From: CADCTP01 sp963849885
GTDB taxonomy: Bacteria > Actinomycetota > Actinomycetes > Mycobacteriales > CADCTP01
NCBI GenBank assembly: GCA_963849885.1
Contig: CAWKIV010000005.1
Location: 1-64,000 of the forward strand
Reading direction: 5' to 3'
Length of the DNA: 64,000 nucleotides
Under the pieces are notes generated by a model. That model was not told where the DNA came from and did not search any database. It was given only the letters and a program-made list of their open reading frames with translations. A program made the position numbers and the translations under genes. This document shows positions 52,836-61,319 of the stretch, one piece after another (positions within the stretch are counted from its first letter, which is position 1; each line of letters opens with the position of its first letter).

Positions 52836-53765
52836 TTGCTGACCGCAACCGCTCCGGCACTCCCGCCGCCCGCTGTCGAGCCGGCGGCCCACCACTCGGT
52901 CTGGGGATGGGTGCGGCCGGTGGCCGGCGCCGGCATCCTCGCCGTGCTGCTCTGGCGGCTGGGCTCGGGGCCGTTCCTGGACGGGGTCCGGCTGGTCGAC
53001 GGCCGGGCCGCGGCCGCCGCGCTCGGCATCGGCGGGCTGACCACGGTGTGCGCGGCCTGGCGGTGGAGCCTGGTCGCCGGCGGGCTGGGGCTGCGGCTGC
53101 CGCTGGGTGCCGCGGTGGCCGCCTGCTACCGGTCGGTCTTCCTCAACGCGACGCTGCCCGGCGGGGTCGTCGGCGACGTGCACCGGGCGGTCCGGTCCGG
53201 CCGGGACGCCGGTGACGTCGGTCGCGGCGTCCGGGCGGTGGTGTGGGAGCGGACCGCCGGCCAGGTGGTGCAGCTGGCGGTCGCGGTGGCCGTGCTCTTC
53301 GCGCTGCCGTCCCCGGTGCGCTCGGCCATGCCGGTGGTCGCCGCGGTGGCGGTGACGGCGGTGCTCGCCGCGCTGCTGCTGCCGCGCGCCGGCTGGGCCC
53401 GGAGGGCCTGGTCCGACGCCCGGGCGGCGGTGCTGGCGCCGGACACCCGCGGGCGTATCGCGCTGGCCTCCGCGGTGGCGGTCGCCGGGCACGTCGCCCT
53501 CTTCCTGGTCGCCGCCCGCGCCGCCGGCTCGGCCGCGTCGCTGCTCAGCCTGGTGCCGCTGGCGCTGCTCGCGCTGCTGGCGATGAGCGTCCCGATGAAC
53601 GTCGCCGGCTTCGGCCCGCGGGAGGGGGTGGCCGCGTGGGCCTTCGGCGCGGCCGGGCTGACCGCCGCGCAGGGCCTCGCCACCGGGATCGCGTACGGGG
53701 TGCTGGTGCTGGTGGCCAGCCTGCCCGGCGCGGCCGTGCTGCTGTGGCGGCGGACCCGTGACTGA
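52836..53765 (+). CDS. UPF0104/LPG-synthase-type integral membrane protein
   Basis: 309 residues from TTG 52,836 (GGGAGACCCA upstream). Eight or so membrane helices; the family signature is SVFLNATLPGGVVGDVHRAVRSGRDAGDVGRGVRAVVWERTAGQVVQL and MSVPMNVAGFGPREGVAAWAF. UPF0104 covers the flippase-like part of lysylphosphatidylglycerol synthetase without the aminoacyl domain. Members in actinomycetes sit with glycosyltransferases and may flip glycolipids. Its stop overlaps the GTP cyclohydrolase II start. The exact substrate is not known. Confidence 0.85.
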   Translation: MLTATAPALPPPAVEPAAHHSVWGWVRPVAGAGILAVLLWRLGSGPFLDGVRLVDGRAAAAALGIGGLTTVCAAWRWSLVAGGLGLRLPLGAAVAACYRSVFLNATLPGGVVGDVHRAVRSGRDAGDVGRGVRAVVWERTAGQVVQLAVAVAVLFALPSPVRSAMPVVAAVAVTAVLAALLLPRAGWARRAWSDARAAVLAPDTRGRIALASAVAVAGHVALFLVAARAAGSAASLLSLVPLALLALLAMSVPMNVAGFGPREGVAAWAFGAAGLTAAQGLATGIAYGVLVLVASLPGAAVLLWRRTRD

Positions 53766-54417
53766 GCGGGCCATGTCGCTGGAGGCTGGGCGGCCGGTGC
53801 CGGCGGCGACGGTCCGGACCCGGGTGACCGTGCCGCTGCGCTTCCCGGACGGCTACACCAGCACGGCCCGGGTGCACACCTTCGACGGGCTGGTCGACGG
53901 CCGCGAGCACGTCGCGCTCGCCCTCGGCGACTGGACCGGCGTGCCGGTGCCGCTGGTCCGCCCGCACAGCGAGTGCCTGACCGGGGACGTCTTCGGCAGC
54001 CAGCGCTGCGACTGCGGGCCGCAGCTGCGCGAGGCGGTGGAGCGGATCACCGGCGCCGGCGGGCTGCTGCTCTACCTCCGCCAGGAGGGCCGCGGCATCG
54101 GCCTCTACAACAAGCTGGACGCGTACGCGCTGCAGGACGCCGGGCTGGACACGTACCAGGCGAACCTCGCGCTCGGCCTCCGCGAGGACGAGCGGGACTA
54201 CACCGCCGCGGCGCAGATGCTGGCCGCGCTCGGCGTCCGGCGGGTCGCGCTGCTCACCAACAACCCGGACAAGGCCGACCAGCTGTCCGGGCTCGGCGTC
54301 GCGGTGGTGGAGCGGGTGCCGACCGGGCTCTTCCTGGCCCCGGCGAACGCCGCCTACCTGGCCGCGAAGGCCCGCCGCGCCGCCCGCACCCCGGCCCTGC
54401 TGCGGCGGGCGCAGTGA
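53758..54417 (+). CDS. GTP cyclohydrolase II
   Basis: 219 residues from GTG 53,758 (an ATG at 53,773 is an alternative). GTP cyclohydrolase II converts GTP to a diaminopyrimidine nucleotide plus formate and pyrophosphate, the first step of riboflavin synthesis. The zinc site is HSECLTGDVFGSQRCDCGPQL (three Cys), the active site LLYLRQEGRGIGLYNKLDAYALQD, and the GTP loop VALLTNNPDKADQL. It is a stand-alone domain without the DHBP synthase half seen in typical RibBA. The operon context (glycosyltransferase, pterin-synthase-like, sulfatase-type genes) suggests a specialised role rather than flavin supply. Confidence 0.93.
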   Translation: MTERAMSLEAGRPVPAATVRTRVTVPLRFPDGYTSTARVHTFDGLVDGREHVALALGDWTGVPVPLVRPHSECLTGDVFGSQRCDCGPQLREAVERITGAGGLLLYLRQEGRGIGLYNKLDAYALQDAGLDTYQANLALGLREDERDYTAAAQMLAALGVRRVALLTNNPDKADQLSGLGVAVVERVPTGLFLAPANAAYLAAKARRAARTPALLRRAQ

Positions 54418-56084
54418 CCGGCGGCGCAGTGACGGGCGGCGCGGCGACGGGCGGCGCGGCAACGGGCGGCGCGGCAACGGGCGGCGCAGTGCGGCGGTGG
54501 CTGCTGACCGGACTGGCCGCGCTGGTGGTGGTCGGCGCGCTGCTGGCCCCGGACGACCTCGACGGGGTGGCGCCGCGGACCTTCCTGCGGCTGCCGGTGG
54601 AGCTGCTGGTCGGCGGCGCGGTGCTGGTGCTGCTGCCGCCCCGCCCGCGGCGGGTGGCCGCGGTCGCCGGCGGCCTGCTGCTCGGCCTGCTGGCCCTGCT
54701 CAAGGTGGTGGACCTGGGCTTCTCCGCGGCCCTGGGCCGGTCGTTCGACCTGGTGCTGGACTGGCCGCTGCTGGGCTCGGCCGCCGGCGTGGTCGAGGAC
54801 TCGGTCGGCCGGCTGGGCGCGGTCGGTGTCGTCGTCGGCGCCCTGCTGCTGGTCGCCGCGGCGCTGGTCACGATGGTGCTGTCGGTGCTGCGGCTGACCC
54901 GCGTCGGCGTGCGGCACGACAGCGCGGCGCTGCGCACGGTGGCCGCGCTGACCGTCGTCTGGGTGGCCGCCGCGCTGCTCGGCGCGCCGGTCGCCGCCCG
55001 CAGCACCGCCGCGCTGGTGTCCGACCGGGTCGACCAGGTCCGAGCCGGCCTGCAGGACAAGGAGGTCTTCGCCACCCTCGCCGGGAAGGACCGGTACGCC
55101 GGCGTGCCCGGCGACCGGCTGCTGACCGCGCTGCGCGGCAAGGACGTGGTCGTGGTCTTCGTGGAGAGCTACGGCCGGTCCGCGCTGGAGGACCCGGGGC
55201 TGGCGCCGCCGGTGGACCGGCTGCTCGACGCCGGGACCCGCTCGCTGACCGCGGCCGGCTACGGCTCCCGCAGCGCGTTCCTGACGTCCTCCACCGTCGG
55301 CGGCGGGAGCTGGCTCGCGCACGGCACCCTGCTGTCCGGGCTGTGGATCAACAACGAGCAGCGCTACCGCAGCCTGACCGCGAGCGACCGGCTGACGCTG
55401 CCGTCGCTGTTCGGCCGGGCCGGCTGGCGGACCGTCAGCGTGGAGCCGGCGATCGACCGGCCCTGGCCGGAGGGCCGGTTCTACGGCTACGACCAGGTGT
55501 ACGACGCGCGCAACCTGGGCTACCGGGGGCCGCGGATGAGCTACGCGACCATGCCCGACCAGTACACGCTGGCCACCTTCCAGCAGCGGGAGCGCGGGCC
55601 GGGCCACCCGCCGGTGATGGCGGAGGTCACGCTGGTGTCCAGCCACAGCCCGTGGACGCCGCTGCCCCGGCCGGTGGGCTGGGACGCGGTCGGCGACGGC
55701 TCCGTCTTCGCCGACCCGGCGTACCAGGTCGGCCCGCCACCGGGCGCGATCGTGAGCGATCGCGGCCGGCTGCGCACCGCGTACCGGCAGGCGATCGAAT
55801 ACTCGCTCGGCACCCTGGTGTCGTACGTGCAGGAGCACGGCGGCGACGACCTGGTGCTGGTGATGGTCGGCGACCACCAGCCGGCCCCGATCGTCACCGG
55901 CGCCCGGGCCGGCCGGGACGTGCCGATCACCGTGCTGGCCCGGGACCGGGCGGTGCTGGACCGGATCGCCGGCTGGGGCTGGCAGCCGGGGCTCAACCCG
56001 GGGCCGCGGGCGCCGGTCTGGCGGATGGACGCGTTCCGGGACCGGTTCGTCAGCGCGTTCGGGCCGCCGGGCGCGGGGACCTGA
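54414..56084 (+). CDS. Sulfatase/phosphoglycerol-transferase-type membrane protein
   Basis: 556 residues from GTG 54,414. A repeated TGGAA N-terminus precedes four or more membrane helices (LLTGLAALVVVGALL, LLVGGAVLVLLPP, VVVGALLLVAAALVTMVLSVL, TVAALTVVWVAAALLGAPVAA), then an outside alkaline-phosphatase-like domain: VVVVFVESYGRSALED (metal Glu), FLTSSTVGGGSWLAHGTLLSGL (nucleophile Thr region), FYGYDQVYD, VTLVSSHSPWTPLP and LVMVGDHQPAPIV (metal Asp-His). This matches sulfatase-family (LTA-synthase-related) enzymes that transfer phosphoglycerol or phospho-headgroups. It ends the operon and its 3' end overlaps the PAP2 gene by 35 bases. Confidence 0.85.
   Translation: MTGGAVTGGAATGGAATGGAATGGAVRRWLLTGLAALVVVGALLAPDDLDGVAPRTFLRLPVELLVGGAVLVLLPPRPRRVAAVAGGLLLGLLALLKVVDLGFSAALGRSFDLVLDWPLLGSAAGVVEDSVGRLGAVGVVVGALLLVAAALVTMVLSVLRLTRVGVRHDSAALRTVAALTVVWVAAALLGAPVAARSTAALVSDRVDQVRAGLQDKEVFATLAGKDRYAGVPGDRLLTALRGKDVVVVFVESYGRSALEDPGLAPPVDRLLDAGTRSLTAAGYGSRSAFLTSSTVGGGSWLAHGTLLSGLWINNEQRYRSLTASDRLTLPSLFGRAGWRTVSVEPAIDRPWPEGRFYGYDQVYDARNLGYRGPRMSYATMPDQYTLATFQQRERGPGHPPVMAEVTLVSSHSPWTPLPRPVGWDAVGDGSVFADPAYQVGPPPGAIVSDRGRLRTAYRQAIEYSLGTLVSYVQEHGGDDLVLVMVGDHQPAPIVTGARAGRDVPITVLARDRAVLDRIAGWGWQPGLNPGPRAPVWRMDAFRDRFVSAFGPPGAGT
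54418..54491. repeat. 15-base tandem repeat at the start of the sulfatase-type gene
   Basis: About five copies of GACGGGCGGCGCGGC encode repeated T-G-G-A-A residues. They occupy the first 25 codons after GTG 54,414, before the first membrane helix. The true start could lie after the repeats. Confidence 0.8.
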
Positions 56085-56814
56085 GGACCCGGCCCCGGTC
56101 CCGTGTGGACAGCGGCAGCAGCCAGGTGCCGACGGCGAGCAGGGACAGCCCGAGCAGGAAGCTGGTGGTCGTGTCGGTCGGGTAGTGCATGCCGCGGTAC
56201 AGCCGGCAGAAGGCGACCACGACCGGGAACAGCACACCGAGGATGACGAGCAGCCACTTGAGCCAGACGTGCCGGGTGTGCCAGGCGAGGACGATCGCGA
56301 CGCCGAGGTAGAAGGCGGTGGCGGCCGCGGTGTGCCCGGACGGGAAGCTCGACGTCGGCGGCGAGTCGTCCAGTCGCGGCACCGGCGGCCGCTGCCGGTC
56401 GATCAGCATCTGGGTGACCATGAAGATCAGCGCCTGGCCGCTGACGCAGAGCACCAGCAGCACCGACTCGCGCCAGCGGCGGAAGACGACCCGGAAGACG
56501 ATCGCGGCCAGCGCGGTCAGCCCGATGATCGTCGGCGTCTCCCCGAGCAGCGACCCGTAGTGGGTCAGGTCGTTGCCGGTGGGCGTGCGGCTCTGCACCA
56601 GCTCCCGGTCCACCCAGGCGTCGGCGTCGGCGACGTCGGAGTTGTCCAGCACCCGGGTGAGGAGCAGTCCGAGCAGCACGACGACGCCGCCGATGAGCAC
56701 CACCGGCAGCGCCAGCCGCCGCAGCGCGACGCCCAGCTCCTGCCACAGCGAGCGCTCCCCGGCCGGCCTGATCACGGTCACGCCCGGCTGGTACCCAACC
56801 GGGCGATCCGCCAC
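56050..56814 (-). CDS. PAP2-family phosphatase
   Basis: 254 residues from GTG 56,814. Six membrane helices with the three PAP2 motifs: LIDRQRPPVPRL (R-x2-RP, close to KxxxxxxRP), FPSGHTAAATAFY, and CRLYRGMHYPTDTT (with the H-x3-D catalytic pair). Such enzymes remove phosphate from phosphatidate, diacylglycerol or polyprenyl pyrophosphates at the membrane. The first 20 residues (MADRPVGYQPGVTVIRPAGE) are poorly conserved, so a later start is possible. It is convergent to the sulfatase-type gene and may serve the same lipid pathway. A 33-base repeat lies upstream of its start. Confidence 0.88.
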   Translation of the reverse strand: MADRPVGYQPGVTVIRPAGERSLWQELGVALRRLALPVVLIGGVVVLLGLLLTRVLDNSDVADADAWVDRELVQSRTPTGNDLTHYGSLLGETPTIIGLTALAAIVFRVVFRRWRESVLLVLCVSGQALIFMVTQMLIDRQRPPVPRLDDSPPTSSFPSGHTAAATAFYLGVAIVLAWHTRHVWLKWLLVILGVLFPVVVAFCRLYRGMHYPTDTTTSFLLGLSLLAVGTWLLPLSTRDRGRVLRSPRPAARTR

Positions 56815-56820
56815 GCCCTG

Positions 56821-56910
56821 ACCGACTAAGCCGGGCGGTCCGCCAAGACCATGACCGACTCAGCCGGGCGATCCGCCAAGACCGTGACCGACTCAGCCGG
56901 GCGACTCCGG
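56821..56910. repeat. 33-base direct repeat, nearly three copies
   Basis: Copies begin at 56,821, 56,854 and 56,887 with ACCGACTCAGCCGGGCG (first copy ACCGACTAAGCCGGGCG). The first two run on through ATCCGCCAAGACC or GTCCGCCAAGACC to ATG or GTG; the third breaks off after GACTCCGG. A half-copy GGGCGATCCGCC lies at 56,801. The array bridges the PAP2 start and the stop of the metallo-beta-lactamase-fold gene (56,893), in a region of weak coding. Confidence 0.85.
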
Positions 56911-58095
56911 CCAGCCCAGACCGGCTCCCGGCCGCTCCGGCCGGCCCAGGCCGGCCTCCCGCGCTCGATCCCGGCGTCCGGCCAGCCTCGGCCGCCGGCA
57001 CCTCAGCGGCCGGCGGCCCCGGCTCGGCGGCGCCGCGTACACCACCAACCCCTCCGCCTCCTGCACGCCCACCGCGCCGCGGTGGGCGAGCAGCTCCAGG
57101 TGCAGCGCGGTCTCCAGCACCGCCAGCATCTGGTTGAACGGGTCGAGGTCGGCGAAGCGCCGCTGCCGGGACGTCCACGGCAGCTCGGTCGCCACCTCGT
57201 ACGCGCTCCGCGGGCCGGCGCGCAGCGCCGCGGCCGCCTGGTCGAGGCGCACGTCGTGGTGGCCGAGCAGCGCGTCGATCCGGGCGTGCACGCTGTCGCC
57301 GGGCTGCCCGTGCGCGGGCAGCATGACCGCGTCCGGCAGCGACCGGACCAGCCGCAGCGACTCCAGGTAGTCCCGCAGCGCCAGCGGGGGCGGGTCCACC
57401 TCGAAGCCGACCGACGGGGTGATGTGCGGCAGCACGTGGTCGCCGGAGAAGAGCAGCCCGGCCGTCCGGTCCAGGAAGACCAGGTGGCCGCGGGTGTGCC
57501 CGGGCGTCGGGATCGCCTCCAGGATGCGGTCGCCGACCGCGAGGCGCTCGCCGGCCGGGATGTAGTCGTCCGGCCGCTCGTAGCCCTGGTCGCCCTCGTC
57601 GGGGCTGGCGCCGGCGGCCCGCATGGCCGCGAGCACCGCCTCGCCGCCGTGCCGGTGCAGCAGGTCCCAGTGCGACTGGCCGGCCCGGTGCCCGGGGGTG
57701 ATGATCCGCTCGATCGCGTGCCGCTCGCCGGCGCCGATCAGCACCCGGGTGCCGAAGCGGCGGCGCACCGCCACCGCCTCGGTGTAGTGGTCGCGGTGGG
57801 CGTGGGTGACCAGGAAGCGGTGGATGTCGCCGAGCCCGAGACCCAGCCCGCCGAGCGCGCGCTCCAGCTCGAGCTCGGCCACGTCCAGCGCCCAGCCGCC
57901 GTCCACCAGCGTGACGCCGTCGCCGTCGGCGACCGCGTACACGTTCACCGCCTTGAGGCCGTCGCCCGGCAGCGGCAGCGGGATCCGCCACACCCCCGGC
58001 GCCACCTGGTCGGCCCCCGGATCGCTCCACGTCACCGCCGCGGTGGCGCGGCCCTCCGTCGCTGACACCAGCCGATTGTTGCCCACGGCACTCAC
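56893..58095 (-). CDS. Metallo-beta-lactamase-fold hydrolase (glyoxalase-II-like)
   Basis: 400 residues from GTG 58,095. The metal-binding motifs are visible: FLVTHAHRDHYTEAVAV (HxHxDH), PTPGHTRGHLVFL (His), LFSGDHVLP (Asp) and MLPAHGQPGD (His). A winged-helix-like C-terminus follows, VATELPWTSRQRRFADLDPFNQMLAVLETALHLELLAHRG, as in the LACTB2/Rv-type MBL hydrolases. The last 60 residues (about 56,893-57,070) are Arg/Gly/Pro-rich and overlap the 33-base repeats, so the natural end may be earlier. The start overlaps the response regulator stop (GTGA). Substrate unknown. Confidence 0.87.
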   Translation of the reverse strand: MSAVGNNRLVSATEGRATAAVTWSDPGADQVAPGVWRIPLPLPGDGLKAVNVYAVADGDGVTLVDGGWALDVAELELERALGGLGLGLGDIHRFLVTHAHRDHYTEAVAVRRRFGTRVLIGAGERHAIERIITPGHRAGQSHWDLLHRHGGEAVLAAMRAAGASPDEGDQGYERPDDYIPAGERLAVGDRILEAIPTPGHTRGHLVFLDRTAGLLFSGDHVLPHITPSVGFEVDPPPLALRDYLESLRLVRSLPDAVMLPAHGQPGDSVHARIDALLGHHDVRLDQAAAALRAGPRSAYEVATELPWTSRQRRFADLDPFNQMLAVLETALHLELLAHRGAVGVQEAEGLVVYAAPPSRGRRPLRCRRPRLAGRRDRAREAGLGRPERPGAGLGWPESPG

Positions 58096-58763
58096 CCTGG
58101 CTTCGGCGCCGGTCCGGCGTCCAGGTAGCGGAGCACCGCGAGCACCCGCCGGTGGTCGGTGCGGGCGTCCGGCAGGTCGAGCTTGGTGAAGATCGCCGTG
58201 ACGTGCTTCTCCACGCTGCGGCTGGCCAGGTGCAGGTCGGCCGCGATCGCGATGTTGGACCGGCCCTCGGCCAGCAGCCCGAGGATCTCCCGCTCCCGGT
58301 CGGTCAGCCGGGCCAGGCCGGCGTCCACCGCCGGGGCGGACAGCAGCTGGCGGACCACCTCCGGGTCCAGCGCGGTCCCGCCGTCGGTGAGCCGGCGGAG
58401 CGCCTCGACGAACGCGTCCGAGCTGACGATCCGGTCCTTGAGCAGGTAGCCGACCCCGGCGGTGCTGCCGGCGAGCAGCTGCCGGGCGTAGCTGGTCTCC
58501 ACCCAGTGGGAGAACACCAGCACGGCGGTGTCCGGGTGCGTGGCCCGGATCGCGATCGCCGCCCGGACCCCTTCGTCGGTGTGGGTGGGCGGCATCCGGA
58601 CGTCGATGATCGCCACGTCCGGCTCGTGCTCGGCCACCGCGGCCACGGCGTCGTCCGCGTTGTCGACCGCGGCGACCACGTCGATGCCGTGGTCGGCCAG
58701 CACCAGCGAGATCCCGTCGCGCAGCAGCGGACTGTCCTCGGCGATCACCGCGCGCACGCTCAC
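58092..58763 (-). CDS. LuxR-type (NarL family) response regulator
   Basis: 223 residues from GTG 58,763. Receiver domain: AEDSPLLRDGISLVLADHG (acidic pocket), phosphorylation Asp in VAIIDVRMPPTHTDEG, Lys in VGYLLKDRIVSSDAF. LuxR DNA-binding domain: LTDREREILGLLAEGRSNIAIAADLHLASRSVEKHVTAIFTKL. It pairs with the histidine kinase encoded immediately upstream (GTGA overlap), which is followed in turn by a FtsX-type permease and ABC ATPase. The set resembles antibiotic- or peptide-responsive two-component/ABC modules, with regulation of the exporter by this regulator being likely. Confidence 0.93.
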   Translation of the reverse strand: MSVRAVIAEDSPLLRDGISLVLADHGIDVVAAVDNADDAVAAVAEHEPDVAIIDVRMPPTHTDEGVRAAIAIRATHPDTAVLVFSHWVETSYARQLLAGSTAGVGYLLKDRIVSSDAFVEALRRLTDGGTALDPEVVRQLLSAPAVDAGLARLTDREREILGLLAEGRSNIAIAADLHLASRSVEKHVTAIFTKLDLPDARTDHRRVLAVLRYLDAGPAPKPG

Positions 58764-59982
58764 CCCTCTCTCGGCAGCGTCATCGTGACCGCCGTCGGGC
58801 CACCCGGCGGGCTGGACACGGTCAGGGTGCCGTCCAGCGCGGCGGCGCGGCGGGCCAGGCCGGCCAGCCCGCTGCCGCCGCGTCGACCACGGCGCCACCG
58901 CGGCCGTCGTCGGTGACCTCGAGCCGGAGGATCCGCTCGTCCTCGACCAGCCGGACCCGGACCCGGCTGGCGCCGGCGTGCCGGGCCACGTTGGTGAGCA
59001 GCTCGGCGACGGTGAAGTAGAGCGCGCTGGCGGTGGCGTCCGGTGGCCGGTGGGACAGCGCGACGGTCGCCTCGACCGGGACCGCGCTGCGCGCGGCCAG
59101 GGTGGCGATCGCGGTCGGCAGGCCGTCGTCGAGCGCCGGCGGGTGGATGCCGCGGACGATGTCCCGCAGCTCGGCCAGCGCCTCCGTCACGGTGCCCTGC
59201 GCGTCGGTGACCAGCGTCCTCACCTCGGGATCGTGCACCCGGCGGCCGATCCGGCCGAGCGTGAGCCCGAGGGAGACCAGCCGGGCCTGGGTGCCGTCGT
59301 GCAGGTCCCGCTCCAGGCGGCGCAGCACGGTCGCCGCGTCGGCGGTCAGCACCGCCCGGCTGGCCTGGAGCTCCTCGATCCGGTTCTGGTCGGCCGTCGG
59401 CTCGAGCAGCGCCCGCACCAGCGCGCGGTCCAGGCTGACCAGCAGCCGCACCAGCCACGGCCACACCAGCAGGATGCCCGCGGCCTGCAGCGCGAGCAGC
59501 CAGGCACTGGCCCAGCTGGCCGTGTCGAACTGGCCGAGGCCGTCCGGGGCGACGAACCACCAGGCCGGCGAGGTCAGCGCGGGCAGCCCGACGACGACCG
59601 AGAAGACGCCGATGTAGGCGGCCAGCGCGGTCAGCGGCAGCTTGACGAAGCAGTAGACCAGCGCGCGCCAGCCCGCCCCGTCGCGCAGCACCGCCCGCGC
59701 CCGGGCGAACCCGCCGCCGGACCGCACCGGCCGCGGCACCGGCCAGTCCCAGCCGAGGATCGCGCGGGCCGGGCCGCGGAAGGCCCGGTTGGCGAGCCGG
59801 GTGCCGACCAGCACGCCGAGCAGGACCGGCAGGCCGACGATCAGCAGCGACAGCACCGACGCCACCAGGCCGAGCAGCGCGAGCACGAACGCCGGCACGG
59901 CCGGCAGCAGGCCCACCACCGCGTACGCCAGCTCCCGCCAGGTCCGGGCGGCGAACGGCGCGCGCAGGACCCGGCCGATCAC
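58760..59982 (-). CDS. Sensor histidine kinase (HisKA_3 type), one frameshift
   Basis: GTG 59,982. Membrane part: two N-terminal helices (LAYAVVGLLPAVPAFVLALLGLVASVLSLLIVGLPVLLGVLVG) and two more later, matching sensor-domain DUF-type kinases (as in LiaS/DesK-like proteins). Dimerisation domain ERDLHDGTQARLVSLGLTLGRI with the phospho-acceptor His; ATPase motifs TVAELLTNVARHAGASRV (N box), VTDDGRGG (D box) and, after an indel near 58,880, GSGLAGLARRAAALDGTLTV (G box). Its short outer loops suggest sensing in the membrane. It overlaps the permease stop by GTGA and the response regulator start. Confidence 0.88.
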
Positions 59983-61319
59983 GGGCCGACCTCCGCGGCC
60001 TCGATCGCCGGCCGGCGGGTCAGCAGGGCCGCCGGCAGCACCGTGCCGGCAGCGACGAGCGCGGCGACCGCGGCCACGCCGGCCGCCAGGTGGCCCGGCG
60101 GCAGGTAGGGCACCCAGGTGCCGAGCGCGGTGTGCAGCAGCGGCAGCAGCGTCGCCAGCGCGACGGCGGCCGCCGCGAGCAGCGCGGTGCCGGTCACGAT
60201 CAGAGCCTCGCAGGTCACCACGCCGAGCACCCGCCCCCGGGTGGCGCCGGCCAGCTGGGTGGCCGCGAGCTCGCCGCGGCGGCTGAGCATCACGGTGACC
60301 AGGGTGTTGAGCGCGGCCACGGCCGCGAAGGCCACGTAGACCGTGGTGCCGGAGTAGTCCAGCCAGACGTCGGCGGCCGGGTCGGGCGTGCCGGTGACGT
60401 GCGCCGCCGTGGTGTGCGCGGCCACCTTGATGGTGGCGAAGCCGACCGCCAGCACGAGCGGGACCAGCGCGCCGGACAGTGCCTTCGCCCGGACGGCGAC
60501 GTTGTCGGCGGCCAGCGTCCCGGACGCGCCGAGCAGGCGGACCGCCGGCGCGGTGACCCGCAGCAGCGCCGGCCCGAGCAGCCCGGCGCCGACGCACATC
60601 GCCAGCACGACGAAGAACCCGAGGTCGTCGGCCTGGTCGGCGGGCAGCCCGGAGATCGACGCGGACAGCACCACCCCGCCCAGCACCAGGACGACGCCGA
60701 GCCCGGTCCGCACCGGACCGAACGTCCGGCGCGACACCGCGGTCTCCGCGAGCGCGACCGCCGGGCGCACCCGGGCCGGCCGGACCGCGGCGACGAGCGC
60801 ACCGACCACGGCGGCGCCGACCGCGACCGCCAGCGCGGCCGGCCAGGCCGCGGCACTCGCCCGGAAGGTGACCGCGGCCGGGATCACGCCGTGGTCGGCC
60901 AGGAGGGCGAGCCAGGCGCGGCCGGCCAGCGCCCCGAGCGGCACGCCGACGAGCACCGCCGGCACGGCGACCACGGCCGCCTGGGTCGCGACCGCCCGCC
61001 GGACCCGGCCCGGAGTCGCCCCGACCGCCCGGACGAGCGCGATGTCGCGCGCCTGCCGGGCGATGGTCGAGGTCATGGTCAGCCCGACGATGAGGACCGA
61101 CAGGTAGATCCCGAGCAGCACGAGGATGGTGGCGAAGTCGAGCGCGTCGGACGCCTCCAGCGCCTGCCGGGCCGCCGGGTCCAGCCGGGCGTCGCCGAAG
61201 GACGCCTGGGCGCCGAGCGCTCCGCTGACCAGGGCGGCGCCGAGACAGAGCGTCGTCACCGGCCCGAGGAACGACCACGGGTGCCGCCGCAGCGCCTGGC
61301 GGGTGAGCCCGGCCCTCAT
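59979..61319 (-). CDS. FtsX-type ABC transporter permease
   Basis: 446 residues from ATG 61,319. Two FtsX domains, with helices such as TILVLLGIYLSVLIVGLTMTSTIARQARDIALVRAVGATPGRVRR (signature ALxRAxGATPxRVRR) and, in the C-terminal half, AAVAALNTLVTVMLSRRGELAATQLAGATRGRVLGVVTCEALIVTG. This layout is that of MacB/bacitracin-type exporters or lipoprotein and peptide transporters. It overlaps the ATPase gene by four bases (ATGA) and the kinase gene by GTGA. The sensor kinase/permease/ATPase order supports a cell-wall-stress or peptide-sensing function. Confidence 0.9.
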   Translation of the reverse strand: MRAGLTRQALRRHPWSFLGPVTTLCLGAALVSGALGAQASFGDARLDPAARQALEASDALDFATILVLLGIYLSVLIVGLTMTSTIARQARDIALVRAVGATPGRVRRAVATQAAVVAVPAVLVGVPLGALAGRAWLALLADHGVIPAAVTFRASAAAWPAALAVAVGAAVVGALVAAVRPARVRPAVALAETAVSRRTFGPVRTGLGVVLVLGGVVLSASISGLPADQADDLGFFVVLAMCVGAGLLGPALLRVTAPAVRLLGASGTLAADNVAVRAKALSGALVPLVLAVGFATIKVAAHTTAAHVTGTPDPAADVWLDYSGTTVYVAFAAVAALNTLVTVMLSRRGELAATQLAGATRGRVLGVVTCEALIVTGTALLAAAAVALATLLPLLHTALGTWVPYLPPGHLAAGVAAVAALVAAGTVLPAALLTRRPAIEAAEVGP

